A stretch of 64,000 nt of DNA from Anabaenopsis elenkinii CCIBt3563 (GTDB taxonomy: Bacteria; Cyanobacteriota; Cyanobacteriia; Cyanobacteriales; Nostocaceae), in NCBI RefSeq assembly GCF_015245355.1, contig NZ_CP063311.1, positions 3,739,179 through 3,803,178 on the forward strand, written 5' to 3'. How positions within the stretch are numbered: position 1 is the stretch's first letter; each line of letters begins with the position of its first letter. The translations under genes and the position numbers were made by a program. The notes under the pieces were generated by a model. That model worked only from the letters and a program-made list of their open reading frames with translations. It was not told the DNA's origin and searched no databases. Shown piece by piece: positions 17,871-28,168 of the stretch.

Positions 17871-18800
17871 CTATAAAGATGCTTCTGGGGAGTTACCAAA
17901 CAGTTTGGCGATCGCTAAACCCGGGTCTGGTTGTTTAACTAAAGATTCTCCAATTAATACCGCAGCTGCTCCAGCTTGGTGTACTATATGCAGGTCTTCG
18001 GGAGTATGTAGCCCTGACTCACTCACCACTAAAAGATTATGCGCTTGTAATTGACTCCGCCGTGCAGACAATAATTGACAGGTAGTTTCAATATCAACGG
18101 AAAAATCTTCTAAGTTACGGTTATTGATACCCACCAAAAACCCACAGGTTCTGCCGCAGTCTGACCAATTTTTAGCTAAAGCTAATACCCGGTCAAGTTC
18201 TGCCAAACTATGAACCTCAATTACAGCGGTCATTTTCAAAGCGTGAGAAATTTTCAGGAAGTACTCTAAATCTTGGTCACTCAGAACAGCCGCAATTAAC
18301 AAAATGCCATCTGCGCCCTGAATACGAGCCAAGTACATTTGGTAAGGATAGATAATAAAATCCTTACACAACAGTGGTAAATCCACCGTAGCACGCACTC
18401 GGGCTAAATTTTCAAAACTGCCTTGGAAAAACTTCTTATCAGTCAACACAGACAAACAACTAGCCCCGGCTTTTTCATAGGACCGAGCAATGGCTACGGG
18501 GTCAAAGTCTGCTCGTAAAACACCTTTACTAGGAGAAGCCTTTTTGACTTCAGCAATTAAAGCTGGCTTGGTGTTTCCTTGTCTTAAAGCGGCGATAAAA
18601 TCACGGGTGGGGGGTGCGGAGAGTGCCTGTTTTTGCAATTGTACCAGGGGTCGCCTTTCCCGCATCTGGTCAACTTCGATTTCTTTATGCCAGATAATTT
18701 CTTCCAAAATGTTATTTGGTTGTATATCTGGCAAGGTAGACTGATACCGTAAAAATGAGACATTAATGGCAGTGTTGGTAGAACGGCGACGAATTTCCAT
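17871..18800 (-). CDS. trpC: Indole-3-glycerol phosphate synthase
   Basis: TrpC closes the indole ring in tryptophan synthesis. The 309-residue TIM barrel shows the expected strand-end motifs: [14 protein letters not shown] (catalytic Lys), [11 protein letters not shown] (Lys), [25 protein letters not shown] and [10 protein letters not shown] (phosphate binding). The roughly 25-residue N-terminal extension before [10 protein letters not shown] is normal for cyanobacteria. It is not in a trp operon here; it lies just downstream of lpdA on the same strand (60-base gap), an arrangement that suggests co-transcription. Confidence 0.95.
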   Translation of the reverse strand: MEIRRRSTNTAINVSFLRYQSTLPDIQPNNILEEIIWHKEIEVDQMRERRPLVQLQKQALSAPPTRDFIAALRQGNTKPALIAEVKKASPSKGVLRADFDPVAIARSYEKAGASCLSVLTDKKFFQGSFENLARVRATVDLPLLCKDFIIYPYQMYLARIQGADGILLIAAVLSDQDLEYFLKISHALKMTAVIEVHSLAELDRVLALAKNWSDCGRTCGFLVGINNRNLEDFSVDIETTCQLLSARRSQLQAHNLLVVSESGLHTPEDLHIVHQAGAAAVLIGESLVKQPDPGLAIAKLFGNSPEASL

Positions 18801-18859
18801 GATTTAAGGTTCTGAGTTACTCCTGGCTCAAGGTAAGAGATAGATCCCTGGTCTAGTGT

Positions 18860-20287
18860 TTAAACTACGGCGCGTTTATAAGCTTCGTCTAGGACTTCGG
18901 AAAGGGTGGGATGGGCGTGTACTAAATGAGCTAGGTCTTGGACGGCTTGACGGTTGGCGATCGCAGCTGCTGCTTCATGAATTAAATCCGAGGCGTGCAT
19001 CCCAAAAATATGAACACCCAAAACCTCCCCAGTGTCTTGGCGATACACTACTTTAGCCATACCATCGCTTTCTTTTTCTGCTAAAGCTTTAGAGTTCCCC
19101 TTAAAGTAACTCTTAGTAGTTGCAATCTCAAAGCCGACCCCTTGTCCCAACTCCCGAGCTGCTACTTCTGTTAAACCCACATAACTAACTTCTGGGTGAG
19201 TAAATGCAGCTGCTGGGATGCTGCGATAGTCCACAGAGCGGGGGTGACCAATGATATTTTCTACAGCCACAATTCCTTGGGCCGAGGCAGCGTGTGCTAA
19301 CATCATCTTGCCAGTGGCGTCACCAATTGCCCAGACATGGGGGACTACCTCCCCACCTGACAGTACAGCCATATGGTCATCTACGGGGATATAATTGCGC
19401 CGGTCTAGTTCTATTCCCAAGGTTTCCAACCCTAGGTTATTAGTGGCGGGGATGCGTCCTGTAGCTACTAAACAAGCGTCTACTTCCAAAACATCAATAT
19501 CTTCCTTGGTTTTGAAGTCTGCTAACTCTATGACTACCGGAGTACCGGGGATCACTCTTTTGGCGTATATTCCCACCTTAGTTTCAATGTCCCGGGGATT
19601 AATTAAGACTCGTTGGGCGAGTTTAGCTATATCCCGGTCAAATCCTGGCATTAGTTGGTCTAGTGCTTCAATCATCGTGATTTCACAGCCCAGAGCCGAG
19701 TAAACATCAGAAAATTCTAAGCCAATGTAACCACTACCAATAATTGCTATCCATGGGGGTAGAGTTTCTAGTTTTACTCCTTGGTCGCTGGTAAAAACGG
19801 TTTTGCCGTCTACTTGAATACCGGGGGGTACAAAGGGTACAGAACCGGGGGAAAGTATTATATCTTTAGCTGTAATATGTTTTTCTCCACTGTCTGTGGT
19901 AATACTTACCTTTTGACTCCCGGCAATTTTCCCCCAACCCCTGATAATATCTACACCTAGACGTTTAAGGCTGTTGGTGAGATCGCCTTGAATTTTTGAT
20001 ACTAAGTTATTGGCATGATTGGCGATCGCCCCACGGTCAAAAGTAACCTGCTCTACTTGAATCCCAAGGGATTTAAGGTGATGGGAGTTACGTAACTCTC
20101 GCACCCGTCCCGAAGCAGCTAACAAGGCTTTAGAAGGGATACAACCACGGTTTACACAGGTTCCACCCATATCCCCAGCTTCAACAATCGCAGTCTTTAA
20201 ACCACAGCTAACGGCGTGTAGAGCAGCGCCATGACCACCCACACCCGCACCGATAATCACTAAGTCGTAATCAAAATTTTCACTCAC
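18860..20287 (-). CDS. lpdA: Dihydrolipoamide dehydrogenase (E3)
   Basis: This FAD enzyme reoxidises dihydrolipoamide in pyruvate dehydrogenase and in the glycine cleavage system. The 475-residue chain has [13 protein letters not shown] for FAD, the redox pair in [13 protein letters not shown] (C44, C49), the NAD motif [29 protein letters not shown], and the active-site [13 protein letters not shown] near the C-terminus. The start is a GTG at 20287 after AGGAAAAACACCAG. trpC follows on the same strand. Confidence 0.96.
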   Translation of the reverse strand: MSENFDYDLVIIGAGVGGHGAALHAVSCGLKTAIVEAGDMGGTCVNRGCIPSKALLAASGRVRELRNSHHLKSLGIQVEQVTFDRGAIANHANNLVSKIQGDLTNSLKRLGVDIIRGWGKIAGSQKVSITTDSGEKHITAKDIILSPGSVPFVPPGIQVDGKTVFTSDQGVKLETLPPWIAIIGSGYIGLEFSDVYSALGCEITMIEALDQLMPGFDRDIAKLAQRVLINPRDIETKVGIYAKRVIPGTPVVIELADFKTKEDIDVLEVDACLVATGRIPATNNLGLETLGIELDRRNYIPVDDHMAVLSGGEVVPHVWAIGDATGKMMLAHAASAQGIVAVENIIGHPRSVDYRSIPAAAFTHPEVSYVGLTEVAARELGQGVGFEIATTKSYFKGNSKALAEKESDGMAKVVYRQDTGEVLGVHIFGMHASDLIHEAAAAIANRQAVQDLAHLVHAHPTLSEVLDEAYKRAVV

Positions 20288-20469
20288 CTGGTGTTTTTCC
20301 TTTCTAACTGATATTGGCTAGCCCCTAGGAGCTAGACGGTTCTATATTATTCCTAAATATGGGTGATGCTACACTACCCTATCACTAGCAACTTATCAAA
20401 ACTTCATAGCAGGGTGAGCAATCCTACCGAACCGTTGGGAGATGAAACCAGACCCCATTGAGAGCTTTA

Positions 20470-20607
20470 TTAGCTCTTGGTTTCTCTTTCGATGTACTGT
20501 CTCACAGCTTCTCTAACTAAATCATTCAAAGAACGCTCTTTACTTTGCGCCAGTTGCCTCAATCCTTCATACTCTCCATCTGCAAAACGGACAGTTAACT
20601 TTTTCAT
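20470..20607 (-). CDS. Ribbon-helix-helix (CopG/Arc-like) small DNA-binding protein
   Basis: This 45-residue gene was found by reading the minus strand. It encodes MKKLTVRFADGEYEGLRQ then LAQSKERSLNDLVREAVRQ and ends YIERETKS. A short beta strand (KKLTVRF) followed by two helices with SLNDLVREAV is the ribbon-helix-helix fold of CopG/ParD-type antitoxins and repressors. No toxin gene is visible on either side; lpdA follows about 180 bases downstream. An imperfect 22-base palindrome at 20622-20643 overlaps its promoter and could be its own operator. Confidence 0.75.
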   Translation of the reverse strand: MKKLTVRFADGEYEGLRQLAQSKERSLNDLVREAVRQYIERETKS

Positions 20608-20621
20608 GCCCTAAGCTTGAT

Positions 20622-20643
20622 GTTATAATCAGGTCATGATAAC
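20622..20643 (-). promoter_or_regulatory. Candidate operator/promoter of the RHH gene
   Basis: On the minus strand, GTTATCATGACC runs into TGATTATAAC; 16 of 22 positions are symmetric and it contains a TATAAC -10-like box. It ends 15 bases before the ATG. Autoregulation through such a palindrome is typical of RHH antitoxins; here it is inferred. Confidence 0.4.
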
Positions 20644-20677
20644 ACACCGATGAAAAACCAGAAAATAAGGATTGTTT

Positions 20678-23635
20678 TTAATTCACCACAGGGGTATCTA
20701 AATCCTCCAATGGTCGGATAATGGCGGGGGTGGGAGTCACCTCTGGCTGAAAAATTCCCTGTAAAGCTTGTTCGAGTGTAGGAGCCATGACTATACGGTT
20801 CTCAAAAGCCACAATTACCCTTACTAGGGTGGGGAGCCTGTTTTGAGTAGCTTCTAAATAAATTGGCTCAACATACAACAAAGATTGCTCAATGGGGATA
20901 ATTAACAGATTACCCTGAATTGCCCTTGACCCTTGACGATTCCAGAGAGAAATTTGTTGAGAGATAATCGGGTCTTGGTTAATTCTGGCTTCTATTTGCT
21001 CAGGACCAAAAACCAGACGCTCTTTAGGGAAGACATACAGTAACAACTTACCATAGTTTTCACCGTCTGACCGGGCGGCTAACCAAGCAATTAAATTAGA
21101 GCGTTGTTTAGGGGTGTAAGGTAAGAGTAAAATAAATTCCTCAAACTTAACTGTAGGCAGACTGGTAATTAAGTAATAAGGTTTAACCGGTTGGTTCTTT
21201 TCTCCGTATATTTCTGTAGGTATTTGCCATTGGTCTTCTCGGTTATAAAATACTTGGGGGTCGGTCATGTGGTAAGTCATCAAGCGCTCCGATTGAACCT
21301 TAAAGAAGTCCACGGGGTAACGGATATGCTCCCGGAGGTTTACAGGTAAGTCCGTGAGGGGTCGGAAGGTATGGGGAAATATCTTACTCCAGGTGGCAAT
21401 AATGGGGTCAGTGCTGTCAGCAATGTAAAAGTTAACCGTACCGTGGTAAGCGTCAATGATGACCTTAACTGAGTTGCGAATGTAGTTGATTTGTTGTTTC
21501 TGGTCAGCTATCCCTAGATTAGTTGTGTCAGAGTAGGGATAGCGATCGCTGGTGGTGTAAGCATCAACCACCCAGAAGAGATAATTATTGTTACTCTCAA
21601 AATCTGTGTCCCCTGCGTCACCAGCTACTAAATAAGGGTCGCTGTCAAATTGGAGGAAAGGGGCGATCGCTTGAATGCGTTCTTTAATATTCCGCCGGAA
21701 TAATACCTTAGTTTCAGGTAGAAAGTCTTCAGTAAATAGCATTTGCCAATCTTTTAAATACATAGCAAACAGCCATCTTCTCCACCCCGTACCCACACGA
21801 ATCCCCCCCACACCATCATAGATGTTGTACACATTATCGCTACCACTGGGGAAATCTAACTCTCTAACTCTGGTTCCCGTCATCACATACGTATCAGTTA
21901 TTTCACCGAAGTAAATTCGGGGTTGTCCAATAGGTACACTGTCCCGAATAGCTTCACTAGAGGTGGTGAGGGCGGAATCATTGTTACCGGCGATATCTTT
22001 AACAAAATATTCTGGGAGACCACCAGCACCGACAGTATTTACAGGACTCATTGTAAACCCGTAGCCATGGGTATAAATCAAATGGCGGTTTACCCAAGTT
22101 TGGGCTTGTTGGGGAACAGCGGAATAGTCTAACTCCCTGGCTGCAATTAATACTTGTCTGCGTTCCGTGGGTCTATTGTCTACTAAGGGAGAACCCGCTG
22201 GGAGTTCTTTAAAAAGTGTGTAGCGGTCAATGTCTGCATCTGGAAACCGGTAGTAAAGGCGAATTTGTTGTAATTGACGGTTAGTTTCTAACAGTGGTTG
22301 CTGGTCCCACAGGCGAATATTGCGAATTGTTAAATCATTTTTTTCTAGGTCTGCTTCTGTTAAATCTCCTGTAGGGCTGAAAGTTTGAGCGTCAATGTCT
22401 TCCAGAGCGAAAGCTTGACGAGTTAAAGCAATGGTACGCTGGATATAGGGTTGTTCCCGTTGTAATTCATTAGGCTGTACAATCAGGTATTGGACTACAG
22501 TCGGGAGAAAAATATCAGCAGCGACTACTACGACTAAATACAATCCTAGGCTGTAAAATATAAACCGCCGGTAGCGAGACTGGGGTTTCCAAGCTAGTGT
22601 TCGCCATAGCAAGTAAAAAGCTAGGGATAGAGCAAAGATGGTGCAGAAAGTATAAGCTGGTAATACAGCCGTCACATCGGTATAACTAGCACCGTAGGTT
22701 ACACCCCGTTGGGAGTAAACTAGCTCGTAACGACTTAAACCATAACTCAGGGCGACTAAGAGCATAAATAAACCGCTCAACCCGTACAGGTGTCGCTGTT
22801 GTGGGGAAGAAAAACCGGGGAATATCCCTGAACCTAAACTTTGGCCACTGAGTAGGTAAGTTAAAGCCACAGCAATCAGGGTATATAAAAATAATCCCAA
22901 GAGCCATAGTTCTAACAGTTCCCAGAAGGGGAGGGAAAATATATAGAAACTAATATCTTGATTAAATAGTGGTTCCGTGGCGTTGAAAGATGTAGGGGCA
23001 AAGTATTGTAATATTTGTCCCCAGTTGTGGGAGATGATGTGAGCAAATAAAAGGCTGAAAACTACAGCGATCGCCCGTAAGAGAAAATGAGGATATACAA
23101 GGATGGGGATGATGATTCCCCCAATTACAGCCAGATACCAAGGAGTGGAAATCAGGTTACTGATTAACTCCCAAATTCGTCCCGGTCGAAATAAGGGGGG
23201 ATTAACGGGAATATCGCGGATATTCATACCCAAACCTCGGGCTGGATGCCAATAGGTAGCTGCTATTTGGCTATAATGAATTAAAATTAAAGCCAGCAGG
23301 AAAGTTAATACTATTGCTATAGGTAGCACCCAGACCAGTTTTAGTTCTTTACTTTTGGGAACCCGTTCCACTGACCTAGCAACCACAAGGGAAGGATAGT
23401 TTGGCGGGTACTGGTGGCGGTAAGCTAAGTAAAGATTACCCAAACAAAAGGCGGCGCTGATACCTGCTACAAATATCCACAGTCCCCCCATAGTGACCAT
23501 CCGCAGCAGGAACATTTGTAAATAACCAATATTCTCAAACCAGAGTATTTCTGCTCCTACGTGCGCAAGCAAATCCAGCAATAACCAGACTCCTAGGGAT
23601 ATTGTTAGTAATCTAAACCACCAGTTCCGTAACAT
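20678..23635 (-). CDS. UPF0182 family membrane protein
   Basis: The 985-residue protein has about seven transmembrane helices in its first 330 residues, then a large, probably periplasmic domain of some 600 residues. Family phrases include [50 protein letters not shown] and [18 protein letters not shown]. The family (PF03699) is found in cyanobacteria, actinobacteria and others and has no settled function. Length is typical and the frame is intact. It is the last of a minus-strand run with the P-type ATPase gene 90 bases upstream. Confidence 0.9.
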   Translation of the reverse strand: MLRNWWFRLLTISLGVWLLLDLLAHVGAEILWFENIGYLQMFLLRMVTMGGLWIFVAGISAAFCLGNLYLAYRHQYPPNYPSLVVARSVERVPKSKELKLVWVLPIAIVLTFLLALILIHYSQIAATYWHPARGLGMNIRDIPVNPPLFRPGRIWELISNLISTPWYLAVIGGIIIPILVYPHFLLRAIAVVFSLLFAHIISHNWGQILQYFAPTSFNATEPLFNQDISFYIFSLPFWELLELWLLGLFLYTLIAVALTYLLSGQSLGSGIFPGFSSPQQRHLYGLSGLFMLLVALSYGLSRYELVYSQRGVTYGASYTDVTAVLPAYTFCTIFALSLAFYLLWRTLAWKPQSRYRRFIFYSLGLYLVVVVAADIFLPTVVQYLIVQPNELQREQPYIQRTIALTRQAFALEDIDAQTFSPTGDLTEADLEKNDLTIRNIRLWDQQPLLETNRQLQQIRLYYRFPDADIDRYTLFKELPAGSPLVDNRPTERRQVLIAARELDYSAVPQQAQTWVNRHLIYTHGYGFTMSPVNTVGAGGLPEYFVKDIAGNNDSALTTSSEAIRDSVPIGQPRIYFGEITDTYVMTGTRVRELDFPSGSDNVYNIYDGVGGIRVGTGWRRWLFAMYLKDWQMLFTEDFLPETKVLFRRNIKERIQAIAPFLQFDSDPYLVAGDAGDTDFESNNNYLFWVVDAYTTSDRYPYSDTTNLGIADQKQQINYIRNSVKVIIDAYHGTVNFYIADSTDPIIATWSKIFPHTFRPLTDLPVNLREHIRYPVDFFKVQSERLMTYHMTDPQVFYNREDQWQIPTEIYGEKNQPVKPYYLITSLPTVKFEEFILLLPYTPKQRSNLIAWLAARSDGENYGKLLLYVFPKERLVFGPEQIEARINQDPIISQQISLWNRQGSRAIQGNLLIIPIEQSLLYVEPIYLEATQNRLPTLVRVIVAFENRIVMAPTLEQALQGIFQPEVTPTPAIIRPLEDLDTPVVN

Positions 23636-23683
23636 AAATCAACCCAGAGATTCTTTGATAAATTTTGATCCGTAATTTTTATC

Positions 23684-23726
23684 TCCAGTCCCCTCCCCTT
23701 ACAAGGGGAAGGTTAGGGTGGGGTCA
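23684..23726 (+). repeat. GGGGAGGG-type palindromic repeat
   Basis: CAGTCCCCTCCCCTTACAAG and GGGAAGGTTAGGGTGGGG form an imperfect stem between two genes. The same core occurs inside the MITEs at 40190 and 62150 and, altered, in the coding region of cobB at about 27335. Confidence 0.7.
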
Positions 23727-26459
23727 ATCAGCGGGGTCGATGCGATTCACAAACCAAGCCAGGGGAATCATAGGTATAGCGGGAAGTAAGCAAATTAACC
23801 ACTGTTGTAGGTTGAGCGGTGCGGTTTTAAACAAAGTATTCATAATCCCCCATTGACTAAAAATAATTTGCAGCACCACCGTAGTAAGTATACCCAGACC
23901 CATGGCGCGACCATCATTAATGCTGACTGCTTGACCCTTGATTTTTCGCGCTGCTACATTCACTAACTGACTAATACTTAACAGGTAAACAACTCGTCCA
24001 GCGACAAGGCTCTGGATAGCCATGGTTCGAGCTATATCAATATCCCCCATGGTTTGACGCACCCATTCAAACATCCCAAAGATGAGAATCCAGTTAAAGA
24101 TAGAAACTGCTGCTATGCGCTGGAACAAGGTACCAGAAAGTAACTGCTCTTGGGGATTGCGGGGTGGGCGTTTCATTACCCGGTCAGACTTGGGTTCAAA
24201 TGCTAGGGGTACGGTCATGGCTACGGAGTTGACCATATTTAACCACAGCACCTGCAAAGAAAGAATAGGTAAATCTCTAGCTAACAGCGCACTAATGAGA
24301 ATGGTCATAGATTCGCCCCCATTAACTGGTAAGATGAAAGCGATCGCCTTTTGCAAGTTCTGATATACCGTCCTTCCTTCCTCAACCGCAGCTTCAATGG
24401 AAGCAAAGTTATCATCAGTCAACAACATATCAGCAGCTTCCCGGGCCACATCAGTCCCAGCGCACCCCATGGCGATACCAATATCCGCTTGTCTGAGAGC
24501 GGGAGCATCATTGACTCCATCCCCTGTCATGGCGACTACTTCCCCTTGGGATTGCAACGCTTCCACTAAACGGAGTTTTTGCTCCGGAGCAACCCTAGCA
24601 AAAACAACCGCCTGTTCTATAGCGGGGACGAGTTCGCTGTTATCCATTTGGGCGATTTGCTTACCCTCAAAGGCTTGTACCTGACCGTCTTTTTCTAACC
24701 CAATTTGTTGGGCGATCGCCCTAGCCGTGGTTACATGATCGCCTGTAATCATTTTAACTTGAATACCAGCTTTTTTACAGGCACGCACGGCGGCGATCAC
24801 CTCTGGTCGCGGCGGGTCAATCATTCCCTGTAAACCCAAGAAAATCAATCCTGTGGCTATATGTTCATGGTCTAAAGAACTTTGCTCAGGGCTGACATTT
24901 TTTTTACCAAAAGCCAATACCCGCATTCCCTGTTGAGCTAAAGCTTCGACCTGCTGATAGATTAATTCAGGTTGGATGGGGGACTCTTCCCCCTGACCAT
25001 TGAGGGTTGACTGACAACGGCTGACAATAGCTTCAACGGAACCCTTAACATAAATAACCCTCGATTCCTCCCCCGGTTGTTCATGGAGAGTAGCCATATA
25101 TTGAAACTCAGACTCAAAAGGAATACCATCAACCCGGGGGTTTAACCTGGTCATCTCCGACTGACTCCACCCCGCCTTATTGGCTACGGTAATTAAAGCA
25201 CCTTCTGTAGGGTCACCCACCACAGACCAATTACCATGATTATTTTGTTGCAAATAAGAATCAGAACAAAGCAACCCAGCCATCAAGCACTCCCTGAGAG
25301 CTAGTAAATTGACCGTTTGTAAATCTACAGGTTTTTGCTCACATAGAATATCCCCATTGGGATTATAACCTGTACCTGAGACTTGGAAATGTTGCTCGCC
25401 GGCGTAAATACCCTGAACGGTCATCTGATTTTCTGTGAGGGTTCCGGTTTTATCGGAACAGATAACCGTTGCACCCCCTAAGGTCTCCACTGCTGGTAGT
25501 TTACGGATAATAGCATGACGGCGAGCCATGCGATTTACTCCAATAGCCATAGTTACGGTCACCACCGCAGGTAAACCTTCCGGGATAGCACTAACAGCCA
25601 AAGCTACGGACGCTTCAAACATCGCCGTCCAGGTTTGTCCTTGTCCTAACCCGACGGCGAAGGTCATAGCAGCTAGACCCAGTATTATATAGAGGAGTTG
25701 ATGGCTAAATTTGTCAAACTTCCGGGTCAGGGGTGTACTGAGGTTGGTAGTTTTTTCTAATGACTGGGAAATACGCCCCATTTCCGTGGCGTTAGCCGTC
25801 GTAACTACTATACCCTTAGCTTGTCCAAAGGTGACAAAACTACCCGCATAAGCCATGTTAACCCGTTCTGCTAGGGGAGTATCAGGACTGAGGTCGGCGG
25901 TAGATTTTTCTACTGGGACTGACTCCCCCGTGAGGGCGGATTCATCTACCTGTAAATTACGAACATTGAATAACCGTAAATCTGCTGGGACTTTATCCCC
26001 AGAAGTCAGTAAGACGATATCACCGGGGACTAAATCTTGGGAGGGGATGCGTGATTTTTCCCCATCACGAATAACTGTAGCTTCAGTAGTAACCGCTTGT
26101 GCTAGGGCGGCGATCGCACCTTCTGCTTTTGACTCCTGAACAAAGCCAATAATAGCATTAATTACCGTTACCCCCCAAATCACCCCGGCGTTAGTCCACT
26201 GCGCCAAGAAGGCTTTTATAAGTCCAGCAACCAACAGAATATAAAGCAGAGCTTGGTTAAATTGCAGAATAAATCTTAACCAAGCTGGTTTTGGGGGTTT
26301 ACCCGTGAGTTCATTTTTCCCAAATTTAGATTGTCGTTTTTGAACCTCCGTAAAAGATAATCCCCTTTCTGGATCGCCATTGAGAACTTGAATAACTTCT
26401 GTTAGCCCTTGGCTGTGATAGTTTTGGGGTGCTGATATACTAGTTGTAGTCTTCGGCAT
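23724..26459 (-). CDS. P-type cation-transporting ATPase (P2 type)
   Basis: The 911-residue pump has all P-type marks: the actuator TGES (LTGESVPVEKS), phosphorylation loop SDKTGTLTENQ near residue 335, nucleotide-domain KGSVEAI, TGDHVTTA and the hinge MTGDGVNDAPAL. The N-terminal cation-ATPase domain and the C-terminal membrane bundle show the P2A/P2B layout of Ca2+ or Na+/K+-type pumps. Helix 4 has IPEGLPAVVT, as in SERCA-like pumps. The ion cannot be fixed by eye; Ca2+ or monovalent export is most likely. Similar cyanobacterial genes are called pma1 or pacL. Confidence 0.93.
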   Translation of the reverse strand: MPKTTTSISAPQNYHSQGLTEVIQVLNGDPERGLSFTEVQKRQSKFGKNELTGKPPKPAWLRFILQFNQALLYILLVAGLIKAFLAQWTNAGVIWGVTVINAIIGFVQESKAEGAIAALAQAVTTEATVIRDGEKSRIPSQDLVPGDIVLLTSGDKVPADLRLFNVRNLQVDESALTGESVPVEKSTADLSPDTPLAERVNMAYAGSFVTFGQAKGIVVTTANATEMGRISQSLEKTTNLSTPLTRKFDKFSHQLLYIILGLAAMTFAVGLGQGQTWTAMFEASVALAVSAIPEGLPAVVTVTMAIGVNRMARRHAIIRKLPAVETLGGATVICSDKTGTLTENQMTVQGIYAGEQHFQVSGTGYNPNGDILCEQKPVDLQTVNLLALRECLMAGLLCSDSYLQQNNHGNWSVVGDPTEGALITVANKAGWSQSEMTRLNPRVDGIPFESEFQYMATLHEQPGEESRVIYVKGSVEAIVSRCQSTLNGQGEESPIQPELIYQQVEALAQQGMRVLAFGKKNVSPEQSSLDHEHIATGLIFLGLQGMIDPPRPEVIAAVRACKKAGIQVKMITGDHVTTARAIAQQIGLEKDGQVQAFEGKQIAQMDNSELVPAIEQAVVFARVAPEQKLRLVEALQSQGEVVAMTGDGVNDAPALRQADIGIAMGCAGTDVAREAADMLLTDDNFASIEAAVEEGRTVYQNLQKAIAFILPVNGGESMTILISALLARDLPILSLQVLWLNMVNSVAMTVPLAFEPKSDRVMKRPPRNPQEQLLSGTLFQRIAAVSIFNWILIFGMFEWVRQTMGDIDIARTMAIQSLVAGRVVYLLSISQLVNVAARKIKGQAVSINDGRAMGLGILTTVVLQIIFSQWGIMNTLFKTAPLNLQQWLICLLPAIPMIPLAWFVNRIDPAD

Positions 26460-26492
26460 AAAAATCTTCTCAAGTTCTAGAGTTGTGATAGC

Positions 26493-26510
26493 GATAGCGT
26501 GGCGTTAGCC
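26493..26510 (-). repeat. Half copy of the dispersed repeat
   Basis: GATAGCGTGGCGTTAGCC is the reverse complement of GGCTAACGCCACGCTATC and is identical to the copy at 14392. It sits in the ATPase-cobB gap. Confidence 0.7.
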
Positions 26511-26555
26511 ATGAATTCTTAAATGAATTTGGATATAATACGGACGTTTTAACCC

Positions 26556-26584
26556 GTACAGACGTTCCAACGGAACGTCTGTAC
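26556..26584. repeat. Perfect 13-bp palindrome with GACGTTCC/GGAACGTC core
   Basis: GTACAGACGTTCC and GGAACGTCTGTAC flank the loop AAC, seven bases from the cobB stop. A decayed relative, TAGAGACCTTCC-GAC-GGAACGTCTGTA, lies at 29581 between opcA and zwf. This hairpin family may act as a transcript end here, but it lacks a clear T-run. Confidence 0.7.
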
Positions 26585-26590
26585 TAGTTT

Positions 26591-28057
26591 TTATTTTCCT
26601 ATAGCTAACGCCACCTCTAGACAGCGCTGTAAAAATCTGCGGGGGATTTCCCGATTTTGTCCCCAGTGTACATGAACATAAGAGGCGTGCAGATTTCTCA
26701 GCTGTCGCCTATACAAACTATTAATGTTGCCCGCAGTACCAATATGGTGACTTTTGTGTGCTACTTCCAAGCTATCACAATCGTAGGGATAAACTTTAAA
26801 TAAACCTTCTATGGAACCAACTGCTACGCTATCGCTATCAGGTATGGGGTTTAACTCAGAACGATGAAATTCATGACCGTAAATATTTGTCCCTGCTGAT
26901 GCTAATAAATTATCTTCTAAAGCTAAAGCGCGTCGATATCCTAGAGTTAAATTTTTCCCCATCATAGCCGATGTCGGTAAGACTCCCGTCATACTCCAAG
27001 GTTTACCTTCAAAGTCGATAATTTCTTCACATAGGTACATTAATCCCCCACATTCAGCTATTGTGGGTATTCCGGTTAGGATTGCTGTTTTGACTGCATT
27101 ACGGACGGGGGTATTTGCTGCTAGTTCCTGGGCGAAAACTTCGGGGAACCCGCCACCAAAATACATTCCTTGTATATCTGGGGGTAGTTGAGTATCTGCT
27201 AAAGGACTCCAGAACACTAGTTCAGCACCTAGCTGTTGGAGCAAATCCAGATTATCCTGATAGTAGAAGTTAAAAGCGCGATCGCGCGCTACTGCAATTT
27301 TGAGAGGGTGTGAGTAGGAATGTGGGAATAATTCCCTCCCCTCTCCTACCTTGAGGGGAGGGGGTGAGGGGGTGGACTGGTGCAACAATGGTAATAAAAG
27401 TTGCCAATTAAAACAAGTGTCGCCCAGATCAGCCAGACCATTAACTACAGTATCCAACTGGGGAAGTTCGTCGGTGGGGAGTAACCCTAAATGGCGGTCG
27501 GGTATGGTGATATTATTTTGACGACGCAGCACGCCGATTATAGGTATTTCTAATGATGCTAGGGAGTCTTTGAGCAGAGATAGATGGCGATCGCTCCCGA
27601 CGCGATTTAACACCAGACCAGCGATTTTGATTCTGGGTTCAAAAGAACAATAACCGTGGGCGATCGCTGCTACGGAACCAGACAAACGGCTACAATCAAT
27701 TACTAACAGAATAGGTAAATCTAATAGCCTAGCAATATGTGCCGTACTAGCAAAATCTCTCTGTTGTAACCCCTTGACCCCATCAAATAGACCCATAACC
27801 CCCTCAACGAGGGAGTAATCACACCCTTGGCTGTGATCAGCGAAACATTTTTTAACGTAAGCTTCCGAGGTAAGGACTGGGTCTAAATTACGACAGGGGC
27901 GGCCGGTCACATAGGTGTGAAACATGGGGTCAATGTAATCTGGACCAACTTTAAAAGACTGTATAGCCACACCACTACGGCGCAAAGATGCCAAAAGGGC
28001 GAGGGTAACCGTTGTCTTACCCACGCCACTACGTTCACCGGCAATAACTAAAGCCAT
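26591..28057 (-). CDS. cobB: Cobyrinate a,c-diamide synthase
   Basis: CobB/CbiA amidates cobyrinate using glutamine and ATP. The 488-residue chain has the P-loop GERSGVGKTT, DYIDPMFH, VEGVMGLFDG, and a class I glutaminase domain with nucleophile Cys in AECGGLMYL and the closing HASYVHVHWG. Two stretches look like repeat-derived padding: about residues 228-250 (STPSPPPLKVGEGRELFPHS), which is the GGGGAGGG palindrome read in frame, and a longer loop near residue 410 (SDSVAVGSIEG) that shares bases with the intergenic repeat at 31400. Core motifs are intact, so activity is plausible. The window also carries the B12-dependent nrdJ. Confidence 0.92.
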   Translation of the reverse strand: MALVIAGERSGVGKTTVTLALLASLRRSGVAIQSFKVGPDYIDPMFHTYVTGRPCRNLDPVLTSEAYVKKCFADHSQGCDYSLVEGVMGLFDGVKGLQQRDFASTAHIARLLDLPILLVIDCSRLSGSVAAIAHGYCSFEPRIKIAGLVLNRVGSDRHLSLLKDSLASLEIPIIGVLRRQNNITIPDRHLGLLPTDELPQLDTVVNGLADLGDTCFNWQLLLPLLHQSTPSPPPLKVGEGRELFPHSYSHPLKIAVARDRAFNFYYQDNLDLLQQLGAELVFWSPLADTQLPPDIQGMYFGGGFPEVFAQELAANTPVRNAVKTAILTGIPTIAECGGLMYLCEEIIDFEGKPWSMTGVLPTSAMMGKNLTLGYRRALALEDNLLASAGTNIYGHEFHRSELNPIPDSDSVAVGSIEGLFKVYPYDCDSLEVAHKSHHIGTAGNINSLYRRQLRNLHASYVHVHWGQNREIPRRFLQRCLEVALAIGK

Positions 28058-28168
28058 AGACTGGCAATCATCAAAAATATTAACTGCACCATATTAATTA
28101 TGGTACAAGAGTGTAGAGAATTTTATGTCATAAAATTCTTTTCACCTGCATTTACACCAGAATACTTT

